A stretch of DNA of 64,000 bases. Origin: Aequorivita echinoideorum. GTDB lineage: Bacteria; Bacteroidota; Bacteroidia; Flavobacteriales; Flavobacteriaceae. The position numbers and the translations under genes were made by a program. The notes below the pieces were generated by a model. The model did no database searches, was not told the origin of the DNA, and saw nothing but the letters and a program-made list of their open reading frames with translations. How positions within the stretch are numbered: position 1 is the stretch's first letter; each line of letters starts with the position of its first letter. The DNA is taken from positions 124,001 through 188,000 of the forward strand of contig NZ_JAHCTB010000005.1 in assembly GCF_018476645.1 (NCBI RefSeq). The letters are read 5' to 3'. Below are positions 18,778 through 27,541 of this stretch, piece after piece.

Positions 18778-18793
18778 TTCAAGTATCGTGCCA
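18778..18793 (-). promoter_or_regulatory. Sigma-54-like site P2, possible small-RNA promoter
   Basis: Read leftwards, TGGCACGATACTTGAA has the TGGCACG block and the TTG block at RpoN spacing, but A replaces the minus-12 C. It begins 13 bp after the stop of the T9SS-tail gene and points at the terminator at 18690-18730, which predicts a transcript of about 80 bases with no gene. Confidence 0.4.
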
Positions 18794-18805
18794 AGTTTTT
18801 GCGTT

Positions 18806-19672
18806 TTACAAAACAACGAATTTATCTGTTTTGACTAATTTACTTCTTGAGAATAATTGGTAAACATAGATACCAGACTTATAAACTGACCCATCAATGC
18901 TTATAGATTTGTTATCAACCCTTTCATCTTTAACCAGCCTTCCAAAAACATCAAAAATTTTAATATTTTGAATATCAATATGAGCTGGAATCGATAATAG
19001 GGCATTGGCACTCACGGGATTGGGATAAAGCTTAATTTTATCTATCTCGATGTCATTCATACCTAAAATAGCACACGATGTAAATCCATTGAAGTAATGT
19101 GTATTTCCATTATTTGTAAAGCAGGATAAATAAGCACCGGAATCAAAATTAGTAAATGCATAAGGATAGATGCCATTTAAAGAACCAATCCCTTCAATCC
19201 AGGTTTCTACTTGAGTACCCTGATATTGAAATTCAATAACCTTTCTATTTGTTCCTGCAATAAATTGTATGCTTGTGCTTGAAACGGTAATTGGTTCGCC
19301 ATCAATATAGACGCCGCCAATTGTATAACAGTATGCTTGATTACTAGAGTCAAGGAAAATTTCATCTCCAACTTCTAAAGTAAAATCAAATAGTAATTCA
19401 TCAATACCTTCACTATCATTATAACAATATACTTTGCCATTATCCTCTCTTAATAACCAGTTAAAAATGGAAAAATCTACAGTGTAGTAAGTAAAGCTTC
19501 CTATTGTTTGTTGTCCGGTAATCTCATAAGTTTGATTGCTTATTGAAACTGGATCAGGATAATTATAGGTTACAGTATTCCAGACATTCCCAAGTTCGAG
19601 CATGGGAAGATAAGTTTGTGAAAAAGAATTGCTGAAAGAAAGCAAAGAAAAAACAAGTAGTAATTTTTTCAT
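18806..19672 (-). CDS. Secreted protein with type IX secretion (Por) sorting domain
   Basis: 288 residues with a signal peptide (MKKLLLVFSLLSFSNSFSQ) and a C-terminal type A sorting domain from about residue 215: IKLYPNPVSANALLSI, IKIFDVFGRLVKDE, YKSGIYVYQLFSRSKLVKTDKFVVL. The domain directs export across the outer membrane by the T9SS, with cleavage of the tail. The middle is a beta-rich region (YNYPDPVSISNQTYEITGQQ; VIEFQYQGTQVETWIEGIG) with no known catalytic motif. It is about 30 bp downstream of uvrA on the same strand. Confidence 0.85.
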   Translation of the reverse strand: MKKLLLVFSLLSFSNSFSQTYLPMLELGNVWNTVTYNYPDPVSISNQTYEITGQQTIGSFTYYTVDFSIFNWLLREDNGKVYCYNDSEGIDELLFDFTLEVGDEIFLDSSNQAYCYTIGGVYIDGEPITVSSTSIQFIAGTNRKVIEFQYQGTQVETWIEGIGSLNGIYPYAFTNFDSGAYLSCFTNNGNTHYFNGFTSCAILGMNDIEIDKIKLYPNPVSANALLSIPAHIDIQNIKIFDVFGRLVKDERVDNKSISIDGSVYKSGIYVYQLFSRSKLVKTDKFVVL

Positions 19673-19704
19673 AATGAAATGTTTATGATATGATATTAAA
19701 TATA

Positions 19705-22482
19705 CTAAATTTTCTCCTTCAAATATTCCGCGGTAAATGATTGCTTGTTCTTTAATACTTCTTCGGGAGTACCTTGAGAAATTATTTCACCGCCGTTTTC
19801 ACCACCTTCCTGTCCTAGATCTATTATATAATCTGCACATTTAATTAAATCTAAATTATGTTCCACCACGATTAAGGTATGCCCGTTTTCCAATAACGCA
19901 TAAAATGAAGCCAGTAGTTTTCTGATGTCATGAAAATGAAGACCTGTAGTAGGCTCATCAAAAATAAATAGAGCTTTATCTTTTGAATTTCCTTTCACCA
20001 AAAATGAAGCAAGCTTAATTCGCTGCGCCTCCCCTCCGGACAGTGTGGAAGAACTTTGGCCCAACTGCACGTAGCCTAAACCTACATCCTGCAAGGGTTG
20101 AAGCTTGTTCACGATTTTTGTTTCATTGTGTTCGCCAAAAAATGATACGGCATCATCAACCGTCATTGTCAAAATATCATCTATATTTTTATCTTGGAAA
20201 GTAACTTCCAAAACTTCCTTTTTGAAACGTTTACCGTGACACGTTTCACATTCCAGATGAACATCAGCCATAAATTGCATTTCAATGGTAACTTCACCTT
20301 CACCTTTACAGGTTTCACAACGGCCGCCATCTACATTGAACGAAAAATGTTTTGCCTTATAACCGCGGATATCCGATAGCTTTTGTGAAGCGTATAAATT
20401 TCTGATATCATCATAGGCTTTAATGTATGTAACGGGATTTGAGCGGCTGGAACGACCTATCGGGTTTTGGTCTATATATTCTACACTCTTTATTTCCTTG
20501 AAATTTCCTTTTATTTCACTGAATTGTCCCGGTTTCTCGCCATAACCTCCAATTTCCCGAAGCATCGCCGGATAGAGAATTTTTTTGACTAGCGTACTTT
20601 TCCCACTTCCGGAGACACCTGTAACGGCAGTAAATGCGCCAAGAGGAAATGAAGCGTCTATATTTTTTAAATTATTATGTCGGGCGCCAGTTATTTCAAT
20701 GAAATTTTTGCTATTTCTGCGTTTTTTGGGTACTTCAATTTCCAACTTTCCGTTCAGATACTGGGCAGTGAGCGAATTTGATTTTAAAATTTCAGCATAA
20801 CTTCCGGTTGCAACCACTTCACCTCCGTATGTTCCAGCCTGTGGTCCAATGTCAATTATTTCATCCGCAGCTTTCATGATATCCTCATCATGTTCTACAA
20901 CAATTACGGTATTTCCCAAATCCCGTAATGATTTAAGCACGCCAATTAAACGATCCGTATCTTTGGGATGCAGTCCAATACTAGGTTCATCAAGTATATA
21001 CATAGAACCGACGAGACTACTACCTAATGAAGTTGCTAAATTTATCCGTTGCGATTCACCTCCTGAAAGCGTATTGGATTTTCTGTTGAGCGTTAAATAT
21101 GAAAGGCCAACATCCATCAAAAATTTCAGTCGGTTATTAATTTCCAAGAGAAGTCTTTTCGAAACATTCTCGTCGTATTCGGAAAGTTTTAAATCTTTGA
21201 AGAAATCTGCAGCTTTGTTCAGCGGCAATTCTACCAATTCCTGAATAGCCTTTCCATTGATTTTCACGTAACCTGCTTCTGGGCGAAGGCGTTTTCCCTT
21301 GCAGACGGAGCATCTTGTCTTTCCGCGATAGCGGGAAAGCATTACTCTATTCTGGATTTTATAACTTTTTGATTCTAAAAACGAAAAAAATGAATTAAGG
21401 CCTTCAAAATGTTTGTTCCCGTCCCAAACCAATTGTTTTTGCGCATCGGTCAATTGAAACCACGGTTTATGGATGGGGAAATCAAATTTATAGGCGTTGT
21501 TAACCAGTTGGTCACGATACCATCCCATGCTTTCACCGCGCCACGGAAAAATAGCATTATCATAGACGGAAAGGGCGGTATTGGGAACTACCAAATCTTC
21601 ATCAATACCAATAACATCACCATATCCCTCACAAACGGGGCAAGCGCCGTATGGATTGTTAAAGCTGAATAAGTGGACGTTCGGTTCCATAAAAACAATT
21701 CCATCTGCTTCAAAACGGTTGTTGAATTCTGTGATTTTTTTGGAAGAAAGTGCTTCTATGTACAGTTCGCCCTTTCCTTCAAAAAATGCCATTTCTACTG
21801 CATCTGCAAGCCTGTTATAAAAATCATCCTCATCTTTGGTTATAATTCTATCGATAACCAAATCTATTTTCTTCGGAAATGATTTTCCTTTTAATTCATC
21901 AATCCTGACAACTTCATCAGCAATTTTCACCCTTGAAAAACCTTGCTGTGCCAAGGCTTGGATTTTATTCTGCATCGTGCGCCCTTCTTCTAAATGGATT
22001 GGAGCGAGGAGTAGTAGTTTTTCGCCTTCATCAAATTCTTTTACAAAATTGATAACGTCGGTTGTTGTATCCTTTTTAACCTCCTTTCCAGAAACAGGAG
22101 ATATTGTTTTGCCAATTCTTGTGTACAGCAGCTTTAAATAATCATAAATTTCAGTAGATGTACCTACTGTTGACCGTGGATTTGTGGCATTTACTTTTTG
22201 TTCAATTGCGATGGCTGGGGCAATACCTTTTATAGAATCAACCTTAGGCTTATCTAGCCTTCCCAAAAATTGTCGCGCATAGCTGGAAAGGCTTTCAACA
22301 TAACGTCTTTGCCCCTCGGCATAGAGCGTATCAAATGCCAAACTAGATTTGCCACTGCCCGAAAGTCCCGTAATTACAACAAGTTTATTCCGTGGAATGG
22401 CTACTGAAATATTCTTTAAATTGTGAAGTTTTGCGCCCTGAATCAGGATATTTTTCTTGGTGTCTAACGTTGTTATATCCAC
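19705..22482 (-). CDS. uvrA: Excinuclease ABC subunit A
   Basis: DNA-damage sensor of nucleotide excision repair, 925 residues. Two ABC ATPase units are present: Walker [14 protein letters not shown] (about 38-50) and [13 protein letters not shown] (about 620), signatures [14 protein letters not shown] and [14 protein letters not shown], and the Walker B segments [11 protein letters not shown] and [11 protein letters not shown]. Zinc-finger cysteines are visible ([34 protein letters not shown]). The N-terminal part includes [18 protein letters not shown]. The start at 22482 agrees with a minus-7 box at 22512-22519. No SOS-like operator was noticed upstream. Confidence 0.97.
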   Translation of the reverse strand: MDITTLDTKKNILIQGAKLHNLKNISVAIPRNKLVVITGLSGSGKSSLAFDTLYAEGQRRYVESLSSYARQFLGRLDKPKVDSIKGIAPAIAIEQKVNATNPRSTVGTSTEIYDYLKLLYTRIGKTISPVSGKEVKKDTTTDVINFVKEFDEGEKLLLLAPIHLEEGRTMQNKIQALAQQGFSRVKIADEVVRIDELKGKSFPKKIDLVIDRIITKDEDDFYNRLADAVEMAFFEGKGELYIEALSSKKITEFNNRFEADGIVFMEPNVHLFSFNNPYGACPVCEGYGDVIGIDEDLVVPNTALSVYDNAIFPWRGESMGWYRDQLVNNAYKFDFPIHKPWFQLTDAQKQLVWDGNKHFEGLNSFFSFLESKSYKIQNRVMLSRYRGKTRCSVCKGKRLRPEAGYVKINGKAIQELVELPLNKAADFFKDLKLSEYDENVSKRLLLEINNRLKFLMDVGLSYLTLNRKSNTLSGGESQRINLATSLGSSLVGSMYILDEPSIGLHPKDTDRLIGVLKSLRDLGNTVIVVEHDEDIMKAADEIIDIGPQAGTYGGEVVATGSYAEILKSNSLTAQYLNGKLEIEVPKKRRNSKNFIEITGARHNNLKNIDASFPLGAFTAVTGVSGSGKSTLVKKILYPAMLREIGGYGEKPGQFSEIKGNFKEIKSVEYIDQNPIGRSSRSNPVTYIKAYDDIRNLYASQKLSDIRGYKAKHFSFNVDGGRCETCKGEGEVTIEMQFMADVHLECETCHGKRFKKEVLEVTFQDKNIDDILTMTVDDAVSFFGEHNETKIVNKLQPLQDVGLGYVQLGQSSSTLSGGEAQRIKLASFLVKGNSKDKALFIFDEPTTGLHFHDIRKLLASFYALLENGHTLIVVEHNLDLIKCADYIIDLGQEGGENGGEIISQGTPEEVLKNKQSFTAEYLKEKI

Positions 22483-22511
22483 TTGTTTCTCTTTCTTTTT
22501 AAGCTTTTTCG

Positions 22512-22519
22512 CAAAGATA
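22512..22519 (-). promoter_or_regulatory. Minus-7 box of uvrA
   Basis: Read leftwards, TATCTTTG matches TAnnTTTG, 29 bp before ATG 22482. No clear TTG partner was seen. Confidence 0.45.
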
Positions 22520-22586
22520 CTATAACGATTTCAGCTATTCACAGTTGTAGAGATTATAATTAATTTCTGAAAATTTTAACCTTTTG

Positions 22587-22619
22587 TTTGGTTTTGTGAA
22601 ATCTTTCTTTTTATATTTA
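22587..22619 (+). promoter_or_regulatory. Possible promoter of the ECF sigma factor gene
   Basis: TTTG (22587-22590), a 21-base spacer, then TATATTTA (22612-22619), one base off TAnnTTTG. It implies a leader of about 110 bases. The 256-bp gap between uvrA and this gene holds nothing else that I can identify. Confidence 0.4.
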
Positions 22620-22738
22620 CGGCTCTTAACGCAGAATCTAAAAATTATTGCCTATAGCATATCATTACTTTTAAGAAATAAACATTTTACTAAGCAACCA
22701 AAAACATAGTTGTTTATTTATTAAAAAAAGGTATTGAT

Positions 22739-23323
22739 ATGAAGCAAAGCACAAGCTCTGATGCGCTGTTGGTAAGCGCCTATATGAATGGTAATGAATC
22801 TGCACTTTCTGAGTTGATAACTCGACACAAACAAAGAATCTACAGTTTTATTTATTCCAAAGTTTTTGACAGAGACGTCGCCGAGGATATTTTCCAGGAC
22901 ACGTTCATTAAGGTTATCCGAACTTTAAAGCGTGGTGCCTACAACGAAGAGGGAAAATTTTTACCTTGGGTGATGCGTATAGCGCACAATCTGGTAATTG
23001 ATTATTTCAGAAAAAATAATAGAATGCCCAAATTTGAAAACAATGATGATTTCAATATATTTTCGGTTTTGAGCGATAGCTCTTTGAATATTGAAAAACA
23101 AATCATCAAAGGTCAAGTAGAAGATGATGTGCGTAGGTTGATTCAGGAATTGCCTGAAGACCAAAAAGAAGTGCTTATTATGAGGATTTATAAAGATATG
23201 AGCTTCAAAGAAATAAGCGAACAAACAGGTGTTAGCATCAACACCGCACTGGGAAGGATGCGGTATGCGTTAATCAACTTGCGCAAAGTAATTGAGAAAC
23301 ATAATATTATATTGACAAATTGA
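22739..23323 (+). CDS. ECF-type RNA polymerase sigma factor
   Basis: Alternative sigma factor of 194 residues. Region 2 is at about 20-90 (ELITRHKQRIYSFIYSKVFD, AEDIFQDTFIKVI, FLPWVMRIAHNLVIDYFRK). Region 4 is at about 130-185 (IQELPEDQKEVLIMRIYKDM, SFKEISEQTGVSINTALGRM). No anti-sigma factor gene follows; a 50-residue conserved-looking peptide and a terminator come next. Targets are unknown. The leader of about 110 bases could allow post-transcriptional control. Confidence 0.92.
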   Translation: MKQSTSSDALLVSAYMNGNESALSELITRHKQRIYSFIYSKVFDRDVAEDIFQDTFIKVIRTLKRGAYNEEGKFLPWVMRIAHNLVIDYFRKNNRMPKFENNDDFNIFSVLSDSSLNIEKQIIKGQVEDDVRRLIQELPEDQKEVLIMRIYKDMSFKEISEQTGVSINTALGRMRYALINLRKVIEKHNIILTN

Positions 23324-23381
23324 TACAATAAACATTTTTTTGCATCGTTATTAAAAAATAATCACCTTAAAACAACGATCT

Positions 23382-23534
23382 ATGCAAAAAATGTACTCTA
23401 AAACCTCACGGGTGGACGACGTGAATAAAAATATGGCTCCAAAAGAAGAAACTATAAAATTTCTTCTGGATTATTCAGCGGCTTTAAGTGTTATAGATTA
23501 CCATAAATTGAAGTTTGAAGCACTTCTAAACTAA
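23382..23534 (+). CDS. Small protein (50 aa) downstream of the sigma factor
   Basis: Open frame of 50 codons from ATG 23382 to TAA 23534 (MQKMYSKTSRVDDVNKNMAP, then EETIKFLLDYSAALSVIDYH, ending KFEALLN). It is amphipathic, with no membrane segment. It begins 58 bp after the sigma factor and is closed by a strong terminator, so it is probably co-transcribed. Similar short proteins occur at this place in related genomes as far as I remember. A regulator of the sigma factor is possible but unproven. Confidence 0.65.
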   Translation: MQKMYSKTSRVDDVNKNMAPKEETIKFLLDYSAALSVIDYHKLKFEALLN

Positions 23535-23540
23535 ACTTTG

Positions 23541-23578
23541 GAAAAACCCTGGAATTAGCTTTTCGGGGTTTTTTTTCT
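23541..23578 (+). terminator. Terminator of the sigma factor unit
   Basis: AAAAACCC pairs with GGGGTTTTT around about 15 bases, followed by a run of eight T. It lies 7 bp after the 50-codon frame. Confidence 0.8.
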
Positions 23579-23597
23579 TTTCTGAAGTCAGAAATTG

Positions 23598-24254
23598 CTA
23601 TTTCTTTGTCTTATAATATTCTTTGATAACCGATTTTCGGCCAATTGTTTTTGTGATAATATCATTATCGAGGTTCCAGCCGCGGGCTGGGGAGTAGTGC
23701 CTTCCGTACCAAATTATTTGAAGGTGCAATTTGTTCCAGCAATCTTCCGGAAATAATCTTTTGGCATCCTTTTCGGTTTGCACCGCATTTTTACCATTGG
23801 TAAACCCCCATCGCCACATCAATCTATGAATGTGCGTATCTACTGGAAATGCAGGTACATTAAAAGCTTGGCTCATAACAACGCTCGCAGTTTTGTGTCC
23901 CACAGCGGGAAGTGATTCCAAAGCTTGAAAATCTGAGGGAACGAAGCCGTTATATTTTTTTATAAGAATTTCCGAAAGCCCGTGAATCCCTTTTGATTTC
24001 ATAGGAGAAAGTCCTACTGGTTTTATAATTTCCCTTATTTCTTCAACTGAAAGTTTAACCATGTCGTACGGGTTATCCGCAATTTCAAAAAGAATGGGTG
24101 TGATTTGATTTACACGTACATCGGTGCTTTGGGCTGATAAAAGTACGGCTATCAATAATGTGTATGGATCTTTATGTTCTAATGGTATTGGGACCGTAGG
24201 ATAAATTTCATTTAACGTATCAATAACAAAATCTACCTTTTCTTGCTTCGTCAT
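23598..24254 (-). CDS. nth: Endonuclease III family DNA glycosylase/AP lyase without iron-sulfur cysteines
   Basis: Base-excision-repair enzyme that removes oxidised pyrimidines and nicks at abasic sites. ATG 24254 gives 218 residues starting MTKQEKVDFVIDTLNEIYPT; the longer frame to 24326 is rejected because a minus-7 box lies at 24272-24279. The helix-hairpin-helix SLPAVGHKTASVV carries catalytic Lys121, and VDTHIHR carries Asp139, the same spacing as in E. coli (120/138). The four cysteines that bind 4Fe-4S at the C-terminus are missing (YSPARGWNLDNDIITKT); the only cysteine is Cys172. Confidence 0.9.
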   Translation of the reverse strand: MTKQEKVDFVIDTLNEIYPTVPIPLEHKDPYTLLIAVLLSAQSTDVRVNQITPILFEIADNPYDMVKLSVEEIREIIKPVGLSPMKSKGIHGLSEILIKKYNGFVPSDFQALESLPAVGHKTASVVMSQAFNVPAFPVDTHIHRLMWRWGFTNGKNAVQTEKDAKRLFPEDCWNKLHLQIIWYGRHYSPARGWNLDNDIITKTIGRKSVIKEYYKTKK

Positions 24255-24271
24255 TTTAATTAATTTTATTG

Positions 24272-24279
24272 CAAAAGTA
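24272..24279 (-). promoter_or_regulatory. Minus-7 box of nth
   Basis: Read leftwards, TACTTTTG matches TAnnTTTG and lies 18 bp before ATG 24254. It supports that start over the longer frame. Confidence 0.5.
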
Positions 24280-24285
24280 ACTATT

Positions 24286-24738
24286 ATGAAAACATTGAAA
24301 GTAGGGGATAATGCTCCACAATTCAAAGTCGCTGATCAAAATGGTGATATGGTTTCCTCAACGGATTTTAAAAATAAAAAATGGGTTGTTTTTTTCTATC
24401 CCAAAGCAAATACTCCCGGCTGTACAGCGGAAGCCTGCAACTTAAGGGACAATTACAATGAATTACAAGAGCAAGGTTATAATTTACTCGGAGTAAGTGC
24501 AGATTCACAAAAAAAACAAAAGAATTTTCAAGAAAAATATGATTTTCCATTTCCGTTGTTAGCAGATGAAAACAAGGAAGTTATCAATGGTTTTGGTGTT
24601 TGGGGGCCGAAAAAATTTATGGGTAAAGAATACGATGGAATTCACCGAATTACATTCGTAATTGATGAGAAAGGAATTATAACAAAAGTTATTGATAAAG
24701 TAAAAACGAAGGATCACGCTGCCCAGATTTTGGACTAA
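24286..24738 (+). CDS. bcp: Thioredoxin-dependent peroxiredoxin, Bcp/PrxQ type
   Basis: Reduces hydrogen peroxide and organic peroxides in the cytoplasm. It has 150 residues. The peroxidatic Cys46 sits in ANTPGCTAEAC and the likely resolving Cys51 is five residues later, the usual alpha2 arrangement. The arginine of the active site is in HRITFVID. It is divergent from nth with 31 bp between starts, and its stop overlaps the end of the convergent unknown gene by 4 bp. Confidence 0.94.
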   Translation: MKTLKVGDNAPQFKVADQNGDMVSSTDFKNKKWVVFFYPKANTPGCTAEACNLRDNYNELQEQGYNLLGVSADSQKKQKNFQEKYDFPFPLLADENKEVINGFGVWGPKKFMGKEYDGIHRITFVIDEKGIITKVIDKVKTKDHAAQILD

Positions 24739-26189
24739 CTATCAATTTTTTCCTTTGCGGGTTTGTAGTTGAATAATCTTTTCGCTTTAATAATTTCTGC
24801 AACACCGGGAGGCAACATCGTTTCCCAACCTTCTTCGCCGTTTTCAATTTTTGAAAGCACTTCCCGTGAGAAAATTTCCATAATGTCAGGGTTGTAGTTT
24901 TTAATATCCTCAACTTTGCCGTTATATTTGAAGAATTTATAAAGTTCTTTCATACGTGGGTGAACTTTCAAATTTTCGCTATTCGTGTATTCGCCCGTTT
25001 CCGGATCTTTCATGGGGTATAAATATACCTTCAAATCTTTGAAGAATAATTTTCCGAAAGCTTCCAAGATTCCGCCACTTAAATGACGGTAATATTTTTC
25101 ATCAAAAACATCCACCAGATTATTGACGCCCATGGCCAATCCAATTCGCATTTTTGTGTAGCGCGAAAAATATTCAACGAGTTTATAGTATTCCTGAAAA
25201 TTGGATATCATAACCGTATGTCCCAAGGAACAAAGCAATTTTGCCCGGTCCATAAAATCTTCCTCATCAATTTCTCCCTCTGCCCGTAAGTTGGAGAGCG
25301 TAATTTCAAAAATCACTTCGGTTCTTTCTTCTTCAACCCTGCTTTCATTTAAAAACATTTCATAGCTACGCTCAAACATATCAATATTTACCTTGGTAAC
25401 GGGTCTAAAACTTCCGCGGAGCGCAAGAATATTTTTCTTATAAAGAATCCTGGCCGGTAAAATGTTATGTCCATCTGGACCAAACATGACGGCATCTGTC
25501 ATGCCATTCTTGATAAGCTGCAAGCTCATCAACCTATTATCAACATCTTGAAATCGTGGGCCAGAAAAATTTATAGTATCTATTTCAATTTTATCTTTAT
25601 CGATGTGATCGTATAGATATCGTAATAATTTTCGAGGAGTATCGTATTTATAATAGGCACCGTAGATAAGATTTACACCAAGAATCCCCAATGTAATCTG
25701 TTGAAGCTGGGCGTCATTTTCGTGAAAACGTACGTGTAGTGTAATTTCGTTATAGGCTTCTTTTGGGTCTACTTGATATCTGATTCCCAACCATCCGTGG
25801 CCTTTATACTGCTTCGCAAAATCAATAGTGGCTACGGTATTTGCATAAGCGAAAAACAATTTATTGGGGTGTTTCTCGCGGATGATACGCTCTTCAATTA
25901 AATTGATTTCGTGGGAAAGCATTTTTATGAGTCGCGCCTCAGTTACATATCTGCCGTCTTCCTCAATACCGTAGATGGCATCACTAAAATCCTTATCGTA
26001 TGCAGACATGGTTTTGGCTATGGTTCCCGAAGCGCCGCCAGCCCTAAAAAAATTACGCACTGTTTCTTGACCGGCTCCAATTTCGGCAAACGTGCCATAA
26101 ATATTTTCGTTCAAGTTAATGCGTAGCGCTTTACTTTTTATTGACGGAATATCTTCAAATTCCTTATCTCCAAGAATGGTTTCTGGCAT
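24735..26189 (-). CDS. Conserved protein of unknown function, 484 aa
   Basis: Start MPETILGDKEFEDIPSIKSK at 26189 is supported by a promoter at 26217-26246; the frame to 26234 is rejected. It is a soluble protein of 484 residues with no signal peptide. It has glycine-rich IYGTFAEIGAGQETVRNFFR and RAGGASGTIAKTM near the start, and LILGVNLIYG-like, DTINFSGPRFQDVDNR and AVMFGPDGHNILPARILYKK blocks in the middle. I recognise it as conserved in flavobacteria, sometimes labelled a nicotinate-nucleotide adenylyltransferase. I see no HxGH nucleotidyltransferase motif, so I do not accept that label. Confidence 0.7.
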   Translation of the reverse strand: MPETILGDKEFEDIPSIKSKALRINLNENIYGTFAEIGAGQETVRNFFRAGGASGTIAKTMSAYDKDFSDAIYGIEEDGRYVTEARLIKMLSHEINLIEERIIREKHPNKLFFAYANTVATIDFAKQYKGHGWLGIRYQVDPKEAYNEITLHVRFHENDAQLQQITLGILGVNLIYGAYYKYDTPRKLLRYLYDHIDKDKIEIDTINFSGPRFQDVDNRLMSLQLIKNGMTDAVMFGPDGHNILPARILYKKNILALRGSFRPVTKVNIDMFERSYEMFLNESRVEEERTEVIFEITLSNLRAEGEIDEEDFMDRAKLLCSLGHTVMISNFQEYYKLVEYFSRYTKMRIGLAMGVNNLVDVFDEKYYRHLSGGILEAFGKLFFKDLKVYLYPMKDPETGEYTNSENLKVHPRMKELYKFFKYNGKVEDIKNYNPDIMEIFSREVLSKIENGEEGWETMLPPGVAEIIKAKRLFNYKPAKEKIDS

Positions 26190-26216
26190 GGCAATCTCTC
26201 GTTTTTGCTTCGATAA

Positions 26217-26246
26217 CAAAGGTAGCAAATACAATAGGTAAACAAA
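26217..26246 (-). promoter_or_regulatory. Promoter of the unknown 484-aa protein gene
   Basis: Read leftwards, TTTG (26246-26243), 18 bases, then TACCTTTG (26224-26217). The leader to ATG 26189 is about 20 bases. Confidence 0.55.
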
Positions 26247-26257
26247 AAAATTACTGT

Positions 26258-26265
26258 TATTTTTG
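26258..26265 (+). promoter_or_regulatory. Minus-7 box at the MBL-fold gene, near-leaderless
   Basis: TATTTTTG matches TAnnTTTG only 5 bp before ATG 26271, which would give a transcript that starts at or next to the start codon. No TTG box is clear. Confidence 0.4.
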
Positions 26266-26270
26266 CCCTA

Positions 26271-27047
26271 ATGAAATCACAATTCACCGTTACTTTTCTT
26301 GGTACGGGCACATCGCAGGGCATCCCGGTAATCGGCAGTGATCATCCCGTATGCCAAAGTAAAAACCCGAAAGACAAACGACTTCGCGTATCGGTACTAT
26401 TGACTTGGGATGATTATCAATTTGTTATAGATTGCGGGCCAGATTTTCGCCAACAAATGCTGCGCGAAAATGTTTCAAAAATTGATGGAATCCTATTAAC
26501 CCACGAACACAGTGACCATACTGCGGGTATTGATGACATTCGACCTTATAATTTTAGACAAGGTGATACGCCATTTTACGCCCATCGGCGAGTTTTTAAA
26601 TCTTTGCACGAGCGATTCGGTTATATTTTTGCCAAAGAGAACAAATATCCCGGCGCACCAAGTATTTCAGAAATTGAAATTGATAAAAATAAAAATTTCG
26701 AGATTGGTGGCAAAACAGTGATTCCAATTGAGGCATTTCACGATAGCCTTCCCGTTCTGGGCTTTCGGATTGATGGATTTACATATTTAACAGATGTGAA
26801 AACAATTGCTGAAGACGAAATCGAAAAAATTAGGGGAACACGCATTTTGGTGGTAAATGCGCTTCGGGAAGAACCTCACTATTCACATTTCAATCTTGCC
26901 GAAGCACTTGATTTCATTAATAAAGTAATGCCAAATAAAACTTATCTCACTCACATTAGCCATTTAATGGGTTTCCATGATGAAGTGGAAAAACGGCTAC
27001 CGGAAAATGTCCATTTAGCTTACGATACGCTTAAAATTAATCTATGA
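26271..27047 (+). CDS. MBL-fold metal-dependent hydrolase (PhnP/RNase Z-like)
   Basis: Metallo-beta-lactamase-fold enzyme of 258 residues. The family opening FLGTGTSQGIPVIGSDHPVC is followed by the metal motif LLTHEHSDHTAG (His78, His80, Asp82, His83). Further ligands are probably in EAFHDSLPVLGFRID, TYLTDVKT and THISHLMGF. The architecture matches PhnP-like phosphodiesterases, but no phosphonate genes are near, so the substrate is open. It overlaps the next gene by 4 bp (ATGA). Confidence 0.85.
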   Translation: MKSQFTVTFLGTGTSQGIPVIGSDHPVCQSKNPKDKRLRVSVLLTWDDYQFVIDCGPDFRQQMLRENVSKIDGILLTHEHSDHTAGIDDIRPYNFRQGDTPFYAHRRVFKSLHERFGYIFAKENKYPGAPSISEIEIDKNKNFEIGGKTVIPIEAFHDSLPVLGFRIDGFTYLTDVKTIAEDEIEKIRGTRILVVNALREEPHYSHFNLAEALDFINKVMPNKTYLTHISHLMGFHDEVEKRLPENVHLAYDTLKINL

Positions 27048-27541
27048 AGAATAAAATTTTCCTGTATTTATTTTTGTTTGCTGTTCTGTTCATAATTTAT
27101 CAATATATGAATGAAAAGACGATTTTTAAATCGCAAGAGGCTCAAATTTCAAATTTGGAAGCGAAAATTCAGGCGCGTGAAGATTCGCTTAAATCCCATA
27201 AAAATAGTATTTCAGATCTGAACTATTTCACATTAAGTGGTAATGAAAACGCTCAAAATTATTTTGGAAGTTTTGGGAATGATGCAAATACCGTTCAAGA
27301 TTTGGTAGCCAATAAAATTTATGATCAAAATGTGCTTGAGGGTAGCAATCCCTTAATTCCGTTTGAGGGGATGAATGGCGAAATGAAAATAAATAGAATC
27401 CAGTTTTTGAACCATAAATGGATTATTGCCGATTTTACCGATGGAGTTTATTGGGGAGAAATGATATTGGATTACAGCCTAAATTCCCAAAATGAAATTA
27501 CGCTGAATGTGATTTCTTCATTAATTTATCCAAAGAATTAA
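27044..27541 (+). CDS. Membrane-anchored hypothetical protein, 165 aa
   Basis: Not recognised as an enzyme. One N-terminal membrane helix (NKIFLYLFLFAVLFIIYQYM) is followed by a short coiled coil (SQEAQISNLEAKIQAREDSL) and a periplasmic domain of about 100 residues (NAQNYFGSFGNDANTVQDLV; NHKWIIADFTDGVYWGEMIL). The gene is translationally coupled (ATGA) to the MBL-fold hydrolase, so the two are one unit. It ends one base before the convergent esterase gene. Confidence 0.7.
   Translation: MKNKIFLYLFLFAVLFIIYQYMNEKTIFKSQEAQISNLEAKIQAREDSLKSHKNSISDLNYFTLSGNENAQNYFGSFGNDANTVQDLVANKIYDQNVLEGSNPLIPFEGMNGEMKINRIQFLNHKWIIADFTDGVYWGEMILDYSLNSQNEITLNVISSLIYPKN

Noticed and set aside
22483-22738. Possible gene between uvrA and the sigma factor
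   Set aside because: No open frame with coding character was found; only promoter-like sequences are seen.
24735-26189. Nicotinate-nucleotide adenylyltransferase label for the 484-residue protein
   Set aside because: No HxGH motif or nucleotidyltransferase layout is visible and the length is more than twice that of NadD.
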